Part shown: in pieces, positions 1 to 5,206 of the stretch
Layout: every line of letters starts with the position of its first letter
Numbering within the stretch: the first letter of the stretch is position 1
Assembly (NCBI GenBank): GCA_910577915.1
Contig: CAJTOM010000107.1
Coordinates: 1 to 5,224, forward strand
Direction of reading: 5' to 3'
Length of the DNA: 5,224 nucleotides
Origin: an uncultured Oscillospiraceae bacterium
GTDB taxonomy: Bacteria; Bacillota; Clostridia; Oscillospirales; Oscillospiraceae
The notes under the pieces: model-generated
The model's input: the letters and a program-made list of their open reading frames with translations, nothing else
Database searches by the model: none
Told to the model about the DNA's origin: nothing
Program-made: the position numbers and the translations under genes

Positions 1-337
1 CGGACCAGCCCCGCAGCGTCCCCAGATCCCACCCCCCGTCCCTCATCACCCGCCCCAGGGCGACCTCCTCCCCCCGCCGGCACAGGGCGGCGGCGCGGAT
101 GATGACGGCGTACTCATAGAGGACCAGCAGCCCCGTACCGAAAAACAGCAGCAGGAACAGGAGCCCGCCCCTGAGGCTGAGAAAAGCCCGCACGGCTCCC
201 CCGTTGAACCCCAGCCCCGCGGAGGAGACCCAGGCCTGGTACACGCCCCGGAAGAGGGGATGGATCACGCAGTACGCCCCCAGCCTCCACAGCAGCTCAA
301 ACCACAGCACCGTTTTCACCATTTTCCACACGCCCAT
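1..337 (-). CDS. N-terminal part of a glycerophosphodiester phosphodiesterase membrane-domain-like protein (runs off left edge)
   Basis: This is an incomplete reading frame that starts at 337 and leaves the window after 112 codons without a stop. Upstream of the ATG lies GGGGAGG with a 7-nt gap. An in-frame ATG at 370 exists but sits inside the probable -10 element, so 337 is preferred. The product starts MGVWKMVKTVLWFELLWRLG. A hydrophobic stretch lies at about residues 8-28, and a clear transmembrane segment (about 57-79, GGLLFLLLFF...) is followed by LYEYAVIIRAA and a basic, amphipathic stretch. The pattern of a membrane segment with FELL, then an HPLF loop, a second membrane segment ending in YEY/YEF and an Arg-rich helix resembles the membrane domain found N-terminal to GDPD enzymes (GPDPase_memb). 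In such proteins the catalytic domain, which hydrolyses glycerophosphodiesters, would follow; here it would lie outside the window. The family call is recognition by eye and moderately sure. That it is a membrane protein is much surer. Confidence 0.68.
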   Translation of the reverse strand, partial: MGVWKMVKTVLWFELLWRLGAYCVIHPLFRGVYQAWVSSAGLGFNGGAVRAFLSLRGGLLFLLLFFGTGLLVLYEYAVIIRAAALCRRGEEVALGRVMRDGGWDLGTLRGWS

Positions 338-343
338 AGGCCC

Positions 344-350
344 GCCTCCC
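344..350 (-). promoter_or_regulatory. Ribosome binding site deciding the start at 337
   Basis: GGGGAGG on the minus strand is placed 6-7 nt before the ATG at 337. It favours this start over the in-frame ATG at 370, which has no purine-rich motif before it. Confidence 0.7.
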
Positions 351-368
351 CTGTGAATGTCGGCACAC

Positions 369-397
369 ATTTTACCACGGCCGGGGGCGGAGCGCAA
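369..397 (-). promoter_or_regulatory. Candidate sigma-A promoter for the GDPD-membrane-domain-like gene
   Basis: On the minus strand a TAAAAT hexamer (374-369, 5 of 6 consensus matches) is preceded by TGG, giving an extended -10. TTGCGC (397-392) lies exactly 17 nt upstream as a weak -35 (only TTG matches). Transcription would begin near 362, giving a leader of about 25 nt that contains the GGGGAGG site. The element lies directly behind the hairpin that closes the operon, which fits an independent transcription unit. Confidence 0.6.
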
Positions 398-398
398 G

Positions 399-428
399 AG
401 GGGAGCGGGGCCTCCGCCCCGCTCCCCA
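399..428 (-). terminator. GC-rich hairpin after the GerMN gene, probable terminator with poor U-tract
   Basis: GGGGAGCGGGG (400-410) pairs perfectly with CCCCGCTCCCC (417-427). One more C-G pair (411/416) leaves a 4-nt loop, so the stem is 12 bp. It starts 14 nt after the TAA of the lipoprotein gene. On the minus strand the stem is followed by TCTTGCG, only three T in the first four bases, so it lacks a classical U-run and may terminate weakly or act as a 3' stabilising stem. The five T on the minus strand lie before the stem, not after it. On the plus strand A residues follow, so it is not a plus-strand terminator. Confidence 0.5.
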
Positions 429-441
429 AAAACCGAATATC

Positions 442-1353
442 TTACCCCTTGGGCCGCGCTGCCACGCTCTCCACAGGGATCGACCCGAAGAAACTCAGCT
501 CCTCGCCGTCGGCCAATAGGCGCAGCTCCTCTACGGACTCGATGGAGTACAGGCTCTCCGCCAGCGACCACAGGATGGCCCGCTGGGCCCCCTCGTCCTC
601 CGGCAGGAGGGCCAGGGAGGCGGCGGGCAGGCTGACGTAGCAGGTGCCGCTGTCCACCCGGACGTAGTTGACGGCGAAGCCATCGGGGGCGGCCCGCCGC
701 AGCTCCCGGTTCTCCGGCCCCTCCAGCAGAGCGGCCACCAGGCTCTCCGCCAGGGTCTGGCCCTCGTAGAGGGAGAGGGTCCGCCTCTCGCCGGTCAGCG
801 CCCCCTCCCCGTTGAGGAAGTAGAGGGTCACCTCCACCGTCTGCAGCACGTCGTCCATGTCGGACAACAGCACATCCCGCTCGTAGAAGACCTGCTTGGG
901 CTGCTGGCCGATGCTCCGGCCCTGGACGGTAACGGACACCGAGCCGATGCCCTCCAGCCCCGTCAGGGAGAGGGTCACGCAGTAGTCCGCCATAGCCAGC
1001 TCCACTCCGGAGAGCTGGCCGGCGCTGCTGCTGAGGTCCACACAGGCCCTCCGGTCCCGGATCTCCAGACCCAGCAGCTCCGTGCCGCCGGGCAGAGGAC
1101 TGCTCAGCGTCCCGTCCGAGGATCCCAGCAGCAGCCGCTCCACGACAGCCCTGGCGGTCTCCGCCGTCCCCGCATCCTCCGGCAGGTCCAGCGGTTCATA
1201 GACGCCCCGGATCCGGTCGCCGCCCCTGGCCTCCTCCTCGGGGGCCAGGTAGTAGAGCAGCAGCCCCACCGGCTCCTCCGCCGGCTCCTCCGGGGCGGCG
1301 CAGGCCGTCAGCGCCAGCAGCGCCGCCAGCAGCGCCGCGCCCCATCGCCTCAT
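442..1353 (-). CDS. Lipoprotein with two GerMN-like domains, last gene of the two-component operon
   Basis: The product has 303 residues. MRRWGAALLAALLALTAC is a lipoprotein signal peptide with the lipobox LTAC, so Cys18 should be lipidated and the protein anchored on the outer face of the cytoplasmic membrane. An acidic Pro/Glu linker (19-28) follows. Two similar halves then come at about residues 30-150 and 174-293. Each reads as a strand (LLLYYL; VTLYFL), then a helix ending in a Leu-rich LLLG or LLEGP motif, then a strand with a Tyr or Cys-Val-Asp/Ser-Leu core (ACVDLSSS; CYVSLPAA) and a helix with a final strand. This is the GerMN (sporulation/germination protein GerM and LpqB) pattern. 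No enzyme function is known for this fold; it is thought to bind partners or wall material. The ATG overlaps the kinase stop as ATGA and has GAGAGGAGG upstream, so translation is probably coupled. By analogy with LpqB it may modulate the sensor kinase, which is inference. Confidence 0.9.
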   Translation of the reverse strand: MRRWGAALLAALLALTACAAPEEPAEEPVGLLLYYLAPEEEARGGDRIRGVYEPLDLPEDAGTAETARAVVERLLLGSSDGTLSSPLPGGTELLGLEIRDRRACVDLSSSAGQLSGVELAMADYCVTLSLTGLEGIGSVSVTVQGRSIGQQPKQVFYERDVLLSDMDDVLQTVEVTLYFLNGEGALTGERRTLSLYEGQTLAESLVAALLEGPENRELRRAAPDGFAVNYVRVDSGTCYVSLPAASLALLPEDEGAQRAILWSLAESLYSIESVEELRLLADGEELSFFGSIPVESVAARPKG

Positions 1354-2777
1354 GCCTCCGCCTCCTCTCGCTCCAAACAGGGGAGATTGACAATAAACCG
1401 GGCCCCCCCCTCGGGGCCGTTCTCGGCCCGGATGGCCCCGCCCCGGCGGCTGACGGTGTCGCTGACGATGCTCAGCCCCAGCCCGGTGCCGCCGGCGGCC
1501 CGCGAGCGGGCCTTGTCCACCCGGTAGAAGCGCTCGAAGACCCGGGCCTGGTCCTCGTCGGGGATGCCGATGCCGTTGTCCTCCACGGTGATGACGGTGA
1601 CCTCCTCCTCCCTCTCGATCCGCACCAGGACGTAGCCCCCCCGGCGGTTGTACTTGATGGCGTTTTCCGCCAGGTTGTAGAGAATCTGGTACAGCTCCCC
1701 CTCCGTGGCGATGACCGCGGGGGCGTTGCTGCAGTTGGTGAGCAGATCCACCCCCTTCTCCTCCGCCACAGGCCGCAGCATGCGCACCACCCGCTCCAGC
1801 ACCGGGCCCGCCTCGATCCGGGAGGGTATCTCCGCTACGCCGCTGTCCAGCCGGGTCAGCCGCAGCAGGTCCTCGGTGATGCGGCTGAGGCGCTCCGCCT
1901 CCTGGCCGATGTCGCTGACGAACTCCCGGAGGGTGTCCCCCTCCATGGTCTCGTTCTGCAGAATGGAGTCGGTGAGCAGCCGGATGGCTGCCAGGGGGGT
2001 CTTCAGCTCGTGGGAGGCGTCGGAGACGAACTGCCGCCGGGCGCTCTCCGTCTTCTGCAGCCGGTCCACCAGGTCGTTGAACTCTCCGGCAATCTGGGTG
2101 AACTCATCGTGCCCCGTGAGGATGGCCCGCTGGTTATAGGCCCCCTCCCGCACCCCCCGTATGGCGGCCTGAAGGCTGTCCAGCCGCTGGGTGAGCTGGT
2201 GGGAGAACACCGTGCTCATGGCCAGCACCAGCACCGCCACGCCGATGGAGATGGACAGCAGGTTATTGCGCAATGTCTCCAGCAGGGAGGCCTGCCGGGT
2301 GTCGAACTCGTAGACGTACACCCCGCCGATGATCTGGTTGCGGTGGAGCACCGGCTGGGCGGCGGCGGAGTGGAAGGCCCCCTCCTTGTAGACGCTGTAC
2401 ATGGCGCTGTTGCCCCGCAGGGCCTCCACCAGCTCGTTGTAGAACACGTAGTGCCCCGCGGCGTTGCCCGCCTCCCGGGTGTCGTAGAGCACCTTCCCGT
2501 AGGGGTCGGTGACGATGGCTCGGGAGATGCCCTCCGACTCCACCGCCGCGAGGGCCTGGGACACGTTCTCCTCCGTCAGCTCCTCCAGCCCCGCCACGGC
2601 GGCGTTGAGGGCCGAGGCGCTGCTGATCAGGTTGGTCCGCTTGGAGCGGAAGACCAGGTCCTGGCTGACCAGCAGCGGATAGGTGTTCATCAGCAGGACC
2701 ACGATGAGGATAATGGCGATGTAGCTGGCGCTGATCTTCAGCTGCAGCGAAATTCTAACCCTTGAAATAGTAGCCAA
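1350..2777 (-). CDS. Sensor histidine kinase (HAMP, HisKA, HATPase_c), partner of the adjacent response regulator
   Basis: The kinase has 475 residues. The first membrane segment is at about 15-36 and an extracytoplasmic sensor region at about 37-170. That region contains AIVTDPYGKVLYDTR and a second IIGGVYVYEFD element, which looks like a PAS/Cache-type fold. The second membrane segment is at about 172-192 and HAMP at about 193-246. The dimerisation domain follows with FVSDASHELKTPLAAIRL, where His256 is the phosphorylation site. The ATP-binding domain has the N-box NLAENAIKYN (368-377), the G1 box DNGIGIP (400-406), the F-box FERFYRVD (414-421) and the G2 box GGTGLGLSIV (429-438). All catalytic motifs are intact. 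There is no cytoplasmic PAS domain, so it is closer to PhoR/ResE-like kinases than to WalK in layout. The frame opens after an in-frame TGA with TTG at 2777, overlapping the regulator gene by 23 nt. No ATG occurs before the first membrane segment. The signal it senses cannot be read from sequence. Confidence 0.96.
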   Translation of the reverse strand: MATISRVRISLQLKISASYIAIILIVVLLMNTYPLLVSQDLVFRSKRTNLISSASALNAAVAGLEELTEENVSQALAAVESEGISRAIVTDPYGKVLYDTREAGNAAGHYVFYNELVEALRGNSAMYSVYKEGAFHSAAAQPVLHRNQIIGGVYVYEFDTRQASLLETLRNNLLSISIGVAVLVLAMSTVFSHQLTQRLDSLQAAIRGVREGAYNQRAILTGHDEFTQIAGEFNDLVDRLQKTESARRQFVSDASHELKTPLAAIRLLTDSILQNETMEGDTLREFVSDIGQEAERLSRITEDLLRLTRLDSGVAEIPSRIEAGPVLERVVRMLRPVAEEKGVDLLTNCSNAPAVIATEGELYQILYNLAENAIKYNRRGGYVLVRIEREEEVTVITVEDNGIGIPDEDQARVFERFYRVDKARSRAAGGTGLGLSIVSDTVSRRGGAIRAENGPEGGARFIVNLPCLEREEAEA

Positions 2778-3435
2778 CTCCCCACTTTGTCATAATGTAC
2801 TCCGGCTCGGCGGGCTGCCGCTCCAGCTTCTCCCGCAGGCGGCGGATGTGCACGTCCACCGTCCGGTAGTCCCCGGTGTAGGAGTAGCCCCATACCACGT
2901 TCATCAGGTTCTCCCGGCTGTACACCCGCCGGGGGTTCTTCATCAGCAGCTCGATGAGGTCGTACTCCTTGGCCGTCAGCTCCACCACCTGGCCGTCCCG
3001 GATGGCCACCCGCTGCTCCGTGTCCAGGGTGAGGTCCCCTGCGGCGATGCACTTGGCGGCCCGTCCCTGGCCCCCGGCGGAGGCCCGGCGGAGCATGGCC
3101 CTGATGCGGGCCTTGAGCTCCAGGATGTTGAAGGGCTTGGTGATGTAGTCGTCCGCCCCGCACTCGAAGCCGATGATCTTGTCGGTGTCCTCGCTGCGGG
3201 CGGTGAGCATGATGACGGGCACGTTGGAGAACTCCCGGATGCGCATGCAGGCCTCCAGCCCGTCGATCTCCGGCATCATCAGATCGAGAATGATGAGGTC
3301 GAACTGTCCCTCCCGGGCCAGCTCCACCGCCGCCGCCCCGTCATAGGCGCACTCCACCTGATAGCCCTCGTTCTCCAGGTTGAACTTGATGCCCTTCACC
3401 AGCAGCCTCTCGTCGTCCACTACCAAAATTCTCAT
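2755..3435 (-). CDS. OmpR/PhoB-family response regulator
   Basis: The product has 226 residues, the usual length of this family. The receiver domain (about 1-115) carries the acidic pair Asp7-Asp8, the phospho-acceptor Asp51 in IILDLMMPEIDG, Thr78 in MLTARSE and Lys100 in YITKPF, so the phosphorylation machinery is complete. After a short Gly-rich linker (119-125) comes the winged-helix DNA-binding domain (about 130-225). It has the TAKEYDLIELLMKNP helix, SRENLMNVVWG, the recognition helix in RTVDVHIRRLREKLE and the closing KWGVGYYFKG wing. It should bind direct repeats of DNA as a dimer once phosphorylated by the kinase encoded next. The ATG at 3435 overlaps the preceding TGA as ATGA and has GAGGAGGAGG 7 nt upstream. 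The same frame stays open further upstream, but that stretch is antisense-like GC-rich noise overlapping the preceding gene. The overall sequence recalls WalR/PhoP/ResD, and no finer assignment is possible by eye. Confidence 0.97.
   Translation of the reverse strand: MRILVVDDERLLVKGIKFNLENEGYQVECAYDGAAAVELAREGQFDLIILDLMMPEIDGLEACMRIREFSNVPVIMLTARSEDTDKIIGFECGADDYITKPFNILELKARIRAMLRRASAGGQGRAAKCIAAGDLTLDTEQRVAIRDGQVVELTAKEYDLIELLMKNPRRVYSRENLMNVVWGYSYTGDYRTVDVHIRRLREKLERQPAEPEYIMTKWGVGYYFKG
2778..2785 (-). promoter_or_regulatory. Shine-Dalgarno-like site abutting the TTG start of the kinase
   Basis: GTGGGGAG on the minus strand lies inside the last codons of the response-regulator gene and directly touches the TTG at 2777. 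The spacing is shorter than the usual 5-9 nt. Two ATT codons further in (at 2768, nine nt from this site, and at 2753, after an AAGGG) are alternative, rarer starts. The exact start of the kinase is therefore uncertain by up to eight residues. Confidence 0.4.
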
Positions 3436-3860
3436 GCCGCAGCCTCCTCCTCGCCTGTCGCGTCCTCCTCCCGGTCCGCCGCCCCGCCCAGGGTCACGTC
3501 CTCCCGGAATTTTTCCAATGTGGCCTCGCCGATCCCCTTGACCTCCAGCAGATCCTCCACCGACCGGAAGGGTCCGTTTGCCTCCCGGTAGTCGATGATC
3601 CGCTGGGCCAGGGCGGGCCCGATGCCGGCGAGGGTCTGGAGCTCCTCCGCGTCCGCCGTATTCACATCCACCGGCTCCTTGGGCGGGGGAGGGGCCGGGG
3701 TGACGGGCTCCTGGGTTCGGCGCTGGGTGGAGATGGTGTAGTCTGTGCCCTCCGCCGTCCTGGACGCGTCCAGGTACAAAAGGGCCAGCACCGCCAGAAA
3801 CACCGCCGTCAGCGCCAGAATCAGCCACTCTGTTTTCGTTAATTTTCCAGTTACTTTCAC
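3432..3860 (-). CDS. Membrane-anchored ComEA-like helix-hairpin-helix protein, first gene of the operon
   Basis: The product has 142 residues. A basic N-terminus is followed by one membrane segment (about 11-30, EWLILALTAVFLAVLALLYL). A polar, Pro-rich linker follows (about 48-62, ending APPPPKEP), then a ComEA-type double helix-hairpin-helix domain (about 64-122). The domain opens with the typical VNTADAEEL and has hairpins LAGIGPALAQRI (78-89) and VKGIGEATLEKF (108-119) joined by YREANGPFRSVEDLL. The tail is very acidic. The HhH domain should sit outside the membrane and bind DNA non-specifically, as ComEA does during DNA uptake. The SLBB domain of Bacillus ComEA is missing, and no comEC, comEB or pilus gene is in the window, so a competence role is not shown. 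The start is GTG at 3860, with GGCGGGAG 7 nt upstream, and there is no ATG before the membrane segment. The gene runs straight into the regulator gene with an ATGA overlap. Confidence 0.92.
   Translation of the reverse strand: MKVTGKLTKTEWLILALTAVFLAVLALLYLDASRTAEGTDYTISTQRRTQEPVTPAPPPPKEPVDVNTADAEELQTLAGIGPALAQRIIDYREANGPFRSVEDLLEVKGIGEATLEKFREDVTLGGAADREEDATGEEEAAA
3443..3452 (-). promoter_or_regulatory. Strong ribosome binding site of the response regulator, inside the end of the HhH gene
   Basis: GAGGAGGAGG lies 7 nt before the ATG at 3435. It is encoded within the Glu-Glu-Glu codons at the end of the preceding gene, so ribosomes finishing that gene can re-initiate at the ATGA overlap. 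Confidence 0.8.
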
Positions 3861-3862
3861 TG

Positions 3863-3891
3863 TTGAACTCCCGCCAGTTTTTTGATATACT
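3863..3891 (+). promoter_or_regulatory. Sigma-A promoter of the carboxypeptidase gene
   Basis: TTGAAC (3863-3868, 4 of 6 matches) and TATACT (3886-3891, 5 of 6) are separated by exactly 17 bp. A TGA precedes the -10, giving the extended TGn motif. Transcription should begin near 3898, leaving a leader of about 82 nt before the ATG at 3980. It is the best-looking promoter in the window. Confidence 0.75.
3868..3875 (-). promoter_or_regulatory. Ribosome binding site supporting the GTG start at 3860
   Basis: GGCGGGAG on the minus strand is 7 nt from the GTG codon. The same bases form part of the -35 to -10 spacer of the plus-strand promoter, so the two functions share DNA. Confidence 0.7.
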
Positions 3892-3904
3892 AGAGGTCAG
3901 AACC

Positions 3905-3932
3905 TGCCGGCGCCTTCTCCGAGAGGCCGGCA
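3905..3932. other. GC-rich inverted repeat in the divergent leader region
   Basis: TGCCGGC (3905-3911) pairs with GCCGGCA (3926-3932), and a short TCT/AGA pairing (3916-3918/3922-3924) is possible inside. If the predicted starts are right, it falls in the 5' leader of the carboxypeptidase mRNA and, as the complement, in the leader of the operon mRNA. No T-run follows on either strand, so it is not a terminator. It might be an mRNA-stability or regulatory stem, or a protein-binding palindrome. Confidence 0.45.
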
Positions 3933-3951
3933 AGCGCCCTCGTGTATCACC

Positions 3952-3960
3952 AGTATACCA
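3952..3960 (-). promoter_or_regulatory. Candidate extended -10 promoter of the HhH/two-component operon
   Basis: On the minus strand TGG-TATACT (3960-3952) forms an extended -10 with 5 of 6 matches. The hexamer 17 bp upstream (TATCAT) does not resemble a -35, so recognition would rest on the TGn extension or on an activator. Transcription would begin near 3945, about 85 nt before the GTG at 3860. It points towards the plus-strand promoter at 3863-3891. Confidence 0.45.
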
Positions 3961-3979
3961 TAATTTTGTGGAGAATGAT

Positions 3980-5206
3980 ATGAAAATTCGCCGTCTTTTT
4001 TCTCTTTTTTTCTGCCTGGTTCTGGCGCTGTCCCTGGCGGCCCCCGCCCGCGCCGCCGCCGATGACGTGGGGGACTGGGAGGTGGAGGCCAAGGCCGCCC
4101 TGCTCATCGACCCGGACACGGAGGAGATCCTCTATGCCCGGAACATCCACGAGCGGCTCTATCCCGCCAGCCTGACGAAGATTATGACCTGCCTGCTGGT
4201 GCTGGAGGCCATTGACAGTAAGGTGATTGCCATGGACACGGTGCTCACCGCCTCGGAGCCGGCGGTGACCTCCATCCCCCCCGACGGCAGCACCGCCGGT
4301 ATCCAGGTGGGGGAGGAGCTGACGGTGGAGGAGCTGCTCTACTGCATCATGCTCTCCTCCGCCAACGAGGGGTGCAACATCCTGGCGGAGGCGGTGAGCG
4401 GCTCCATTGAGGCCTTTGTGGAGAAGATGAACGACAAGGCGGCGGCGCTGAAGTGCGAGGACACCCGGTTTGCCAACACCAACGGCCTCCCGGATCCCAA
4501 CCACTATACCACCGCCTGGGATCTGTACGTCATCACTAAGGAAGCCCGGACCCATCCGGAGTTCATGCCCCTGGTGGGGACCATCTACCACGAGGTGCCG
4601 GCCACCAACCTCTCCGAGGCCCGCAAGCTCTACACAACCAATTACCTCATCTCCAGCTACCGCACCAGCTACTACCTCTACCAGGGGGCCGACGGGATCA
4701 AGACCGGCTCCACCAGCGCCGCAGGCCACTGCCTGGTGGCCTCCGCCTCTCGAAGCGGCCGCAGCCTGCTCAGCGTGGTGCTGGGCACGGAGCGGGTCAC
4801 CCTAGAGGACGGCACCATCCTCACCAAGAGCTTCGTGGAGACCGGCAAGCTCTTTGACTGGGGCTTTGACGGCTTCACCCGCCAGATTCTTCTGGGGGGG
4901 GACGAGCTGGTAGGCGAGGTGCCGGTGACCCTCTCCCAGGAGCAGAACACGGTGAAGGTCCACCCCAGCGAGGAGGTGGAGCGTCTGCTGCCCAAGGAGA
5001 TGAATCCCAAGACGGACGTTGACCGGACCATCACCCTGACCGAGGAGAGCGTGGAGGCCCCCGTGACCAAGGGCCAGGTACTGGGACAGATGACCCTCAG
5101 CAGCGGCGACACGGTCTACGCCGTGGTGGACTTGCTGGCGGACGAGGACGTATCCGCCTCCCGGCTGCTCAGCTTGCCGGCAAACCCTATGATCCCGGAA
5201 CTATAA
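3980..5206 (+). CDS. Secreted D-Ala-D-Ala carboxypeptidase (PBP5/DacF type, peptidase S11)
   Basis: The product has 408 residues, a normal length for low-molecular-mass PBPs. It removes the terminal D-Ala from wall pentapeptides and so limits cross-linking. A signal peptide (MKIRRLFSLFFCLVLALSLA, cleavage probably after APARA at about 25) sends it across the membrane. The catalytic domain (about 30-275) has all three penicillin-binding motifs: SLTK (64-67, acylated Ser64 and Lys67), SAN (127-129) and KTG (241-243, in DGIKTGSTSAAGH). The segment FANTNGLPDPNHYTTAWDL is the typical S11 block between them. A beta-rich PBP5 C-terminal domain follows (about 296-388). The last 20 residues form no obvious amphipathic anchor helix of the usual sort, so membrane attachment is unclear. 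The ATG at 3980 is chosen because GGAGA lies 6 nt upstream and the signal peptide begins there. The frame is open back to 3863, but that part overlaps the promoter. It is divergent from the two-component operon and could be one of its targets, which is inference. Confidence 0.97.
   Translation: MKIRRLFSLFFCLVLALSLAAPARAAADDVGDWEVEAKAALLIDPDTEEILYARNIHERLYPASLTKIMTCLLVLEAIDSKVIAMDTVLTASEPAVTSIPPDGSTAGIQVGEELTVEELLYCIMLSSANEGCNILAEAVSGSIEAFVEKMNDKAAALKCEDTRFANTNGLPDPNHYTTAWDLYVITKEARTHPEFMPLVGTIYHEVPATNLSEARKLYTTNYLISSYRTSYYLYQGADGIKTGSTSAAGHCLVASASRSGRSLLSVVLGTERVTLEDGTILTKSFVETGKLFDWGFDGFTRQILLGGDELVGEVPVTLSQEQNTVKVHPSEEVERLLPKEMNPKTDVDRTITLTEESVEAPVTKGQVLGQMTLSSGDTVYAVVDLLADEDVSASRLLSLPANPMIPEL

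Noticed and set aside
260..640. Plus-strand open frames across 260-640
   Set aside because: They cross the terminator hairpin and the ends of two minus-strand genes. Their Pro/Arg/Ser-rich composition is typical of antisense GC-rich DNA.
2010..2765. Long plus-strand open frame (about 250 codons) opposite the kinase gene
   Set aside because: It is the GC-rich antisense shadow of a certain kinase gene. Its translation is rich in His, Gly, Val and Gln without any domain, and there is no plausible ribosome binding site.
1350..3435. Assignment of the pair to WalR/WalK
   Set aside because: The regulator is similar in type, but the kinase has no cytoplasmic PAS domain, and YycH/YycI-like genes are absent here. 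Only the general OmpR/HisKA class is supported.
3887..3892. Minus-strand TAGTAT as -10 of the operon
   Set aside because: It has only 4 of 6 matches, no -35 at 16-18 bp, and would place the start almost on the ribosome binding site. The TGG-TATACT at 3960-3952 is a better candidate.
3959..3964. Plus-strand CATAAT as a second promoter -10 for the carboxypeptidase
   Set aside because: There is no -35-like hexamer at the proper distance (GCCCTC at 17 bp), and the site is almost next to the ribosome binding site.
3863..3979. N-terminal extension of the carboxypeptidase to an upstream start at 3863
   Set aside because: The stretch contains the promoter elements and leader, and it would place 39 residues before a clear signal peptide. 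The ATG at 3980 has its own GGAGA site.
3436..4119. N-terminal extension of the response regulator frame up to 4119
   Set aside because: The receiver domain starts with MRILVVDDE at 3435 with an ideal ribosome binding site. The upstream part overlaps the HhH gene, the promoter region and the carboxypeptidase start, and is low-complexity Gly/Arg sequence.
3947..4729. Minus-strand open frame of about 260 codons opposite the carboxypeptidase
   Set aside because: It is a Gly/Val/His-rich shadow of a gene with complete penicillin-binding motifs, with no recognisable domain.
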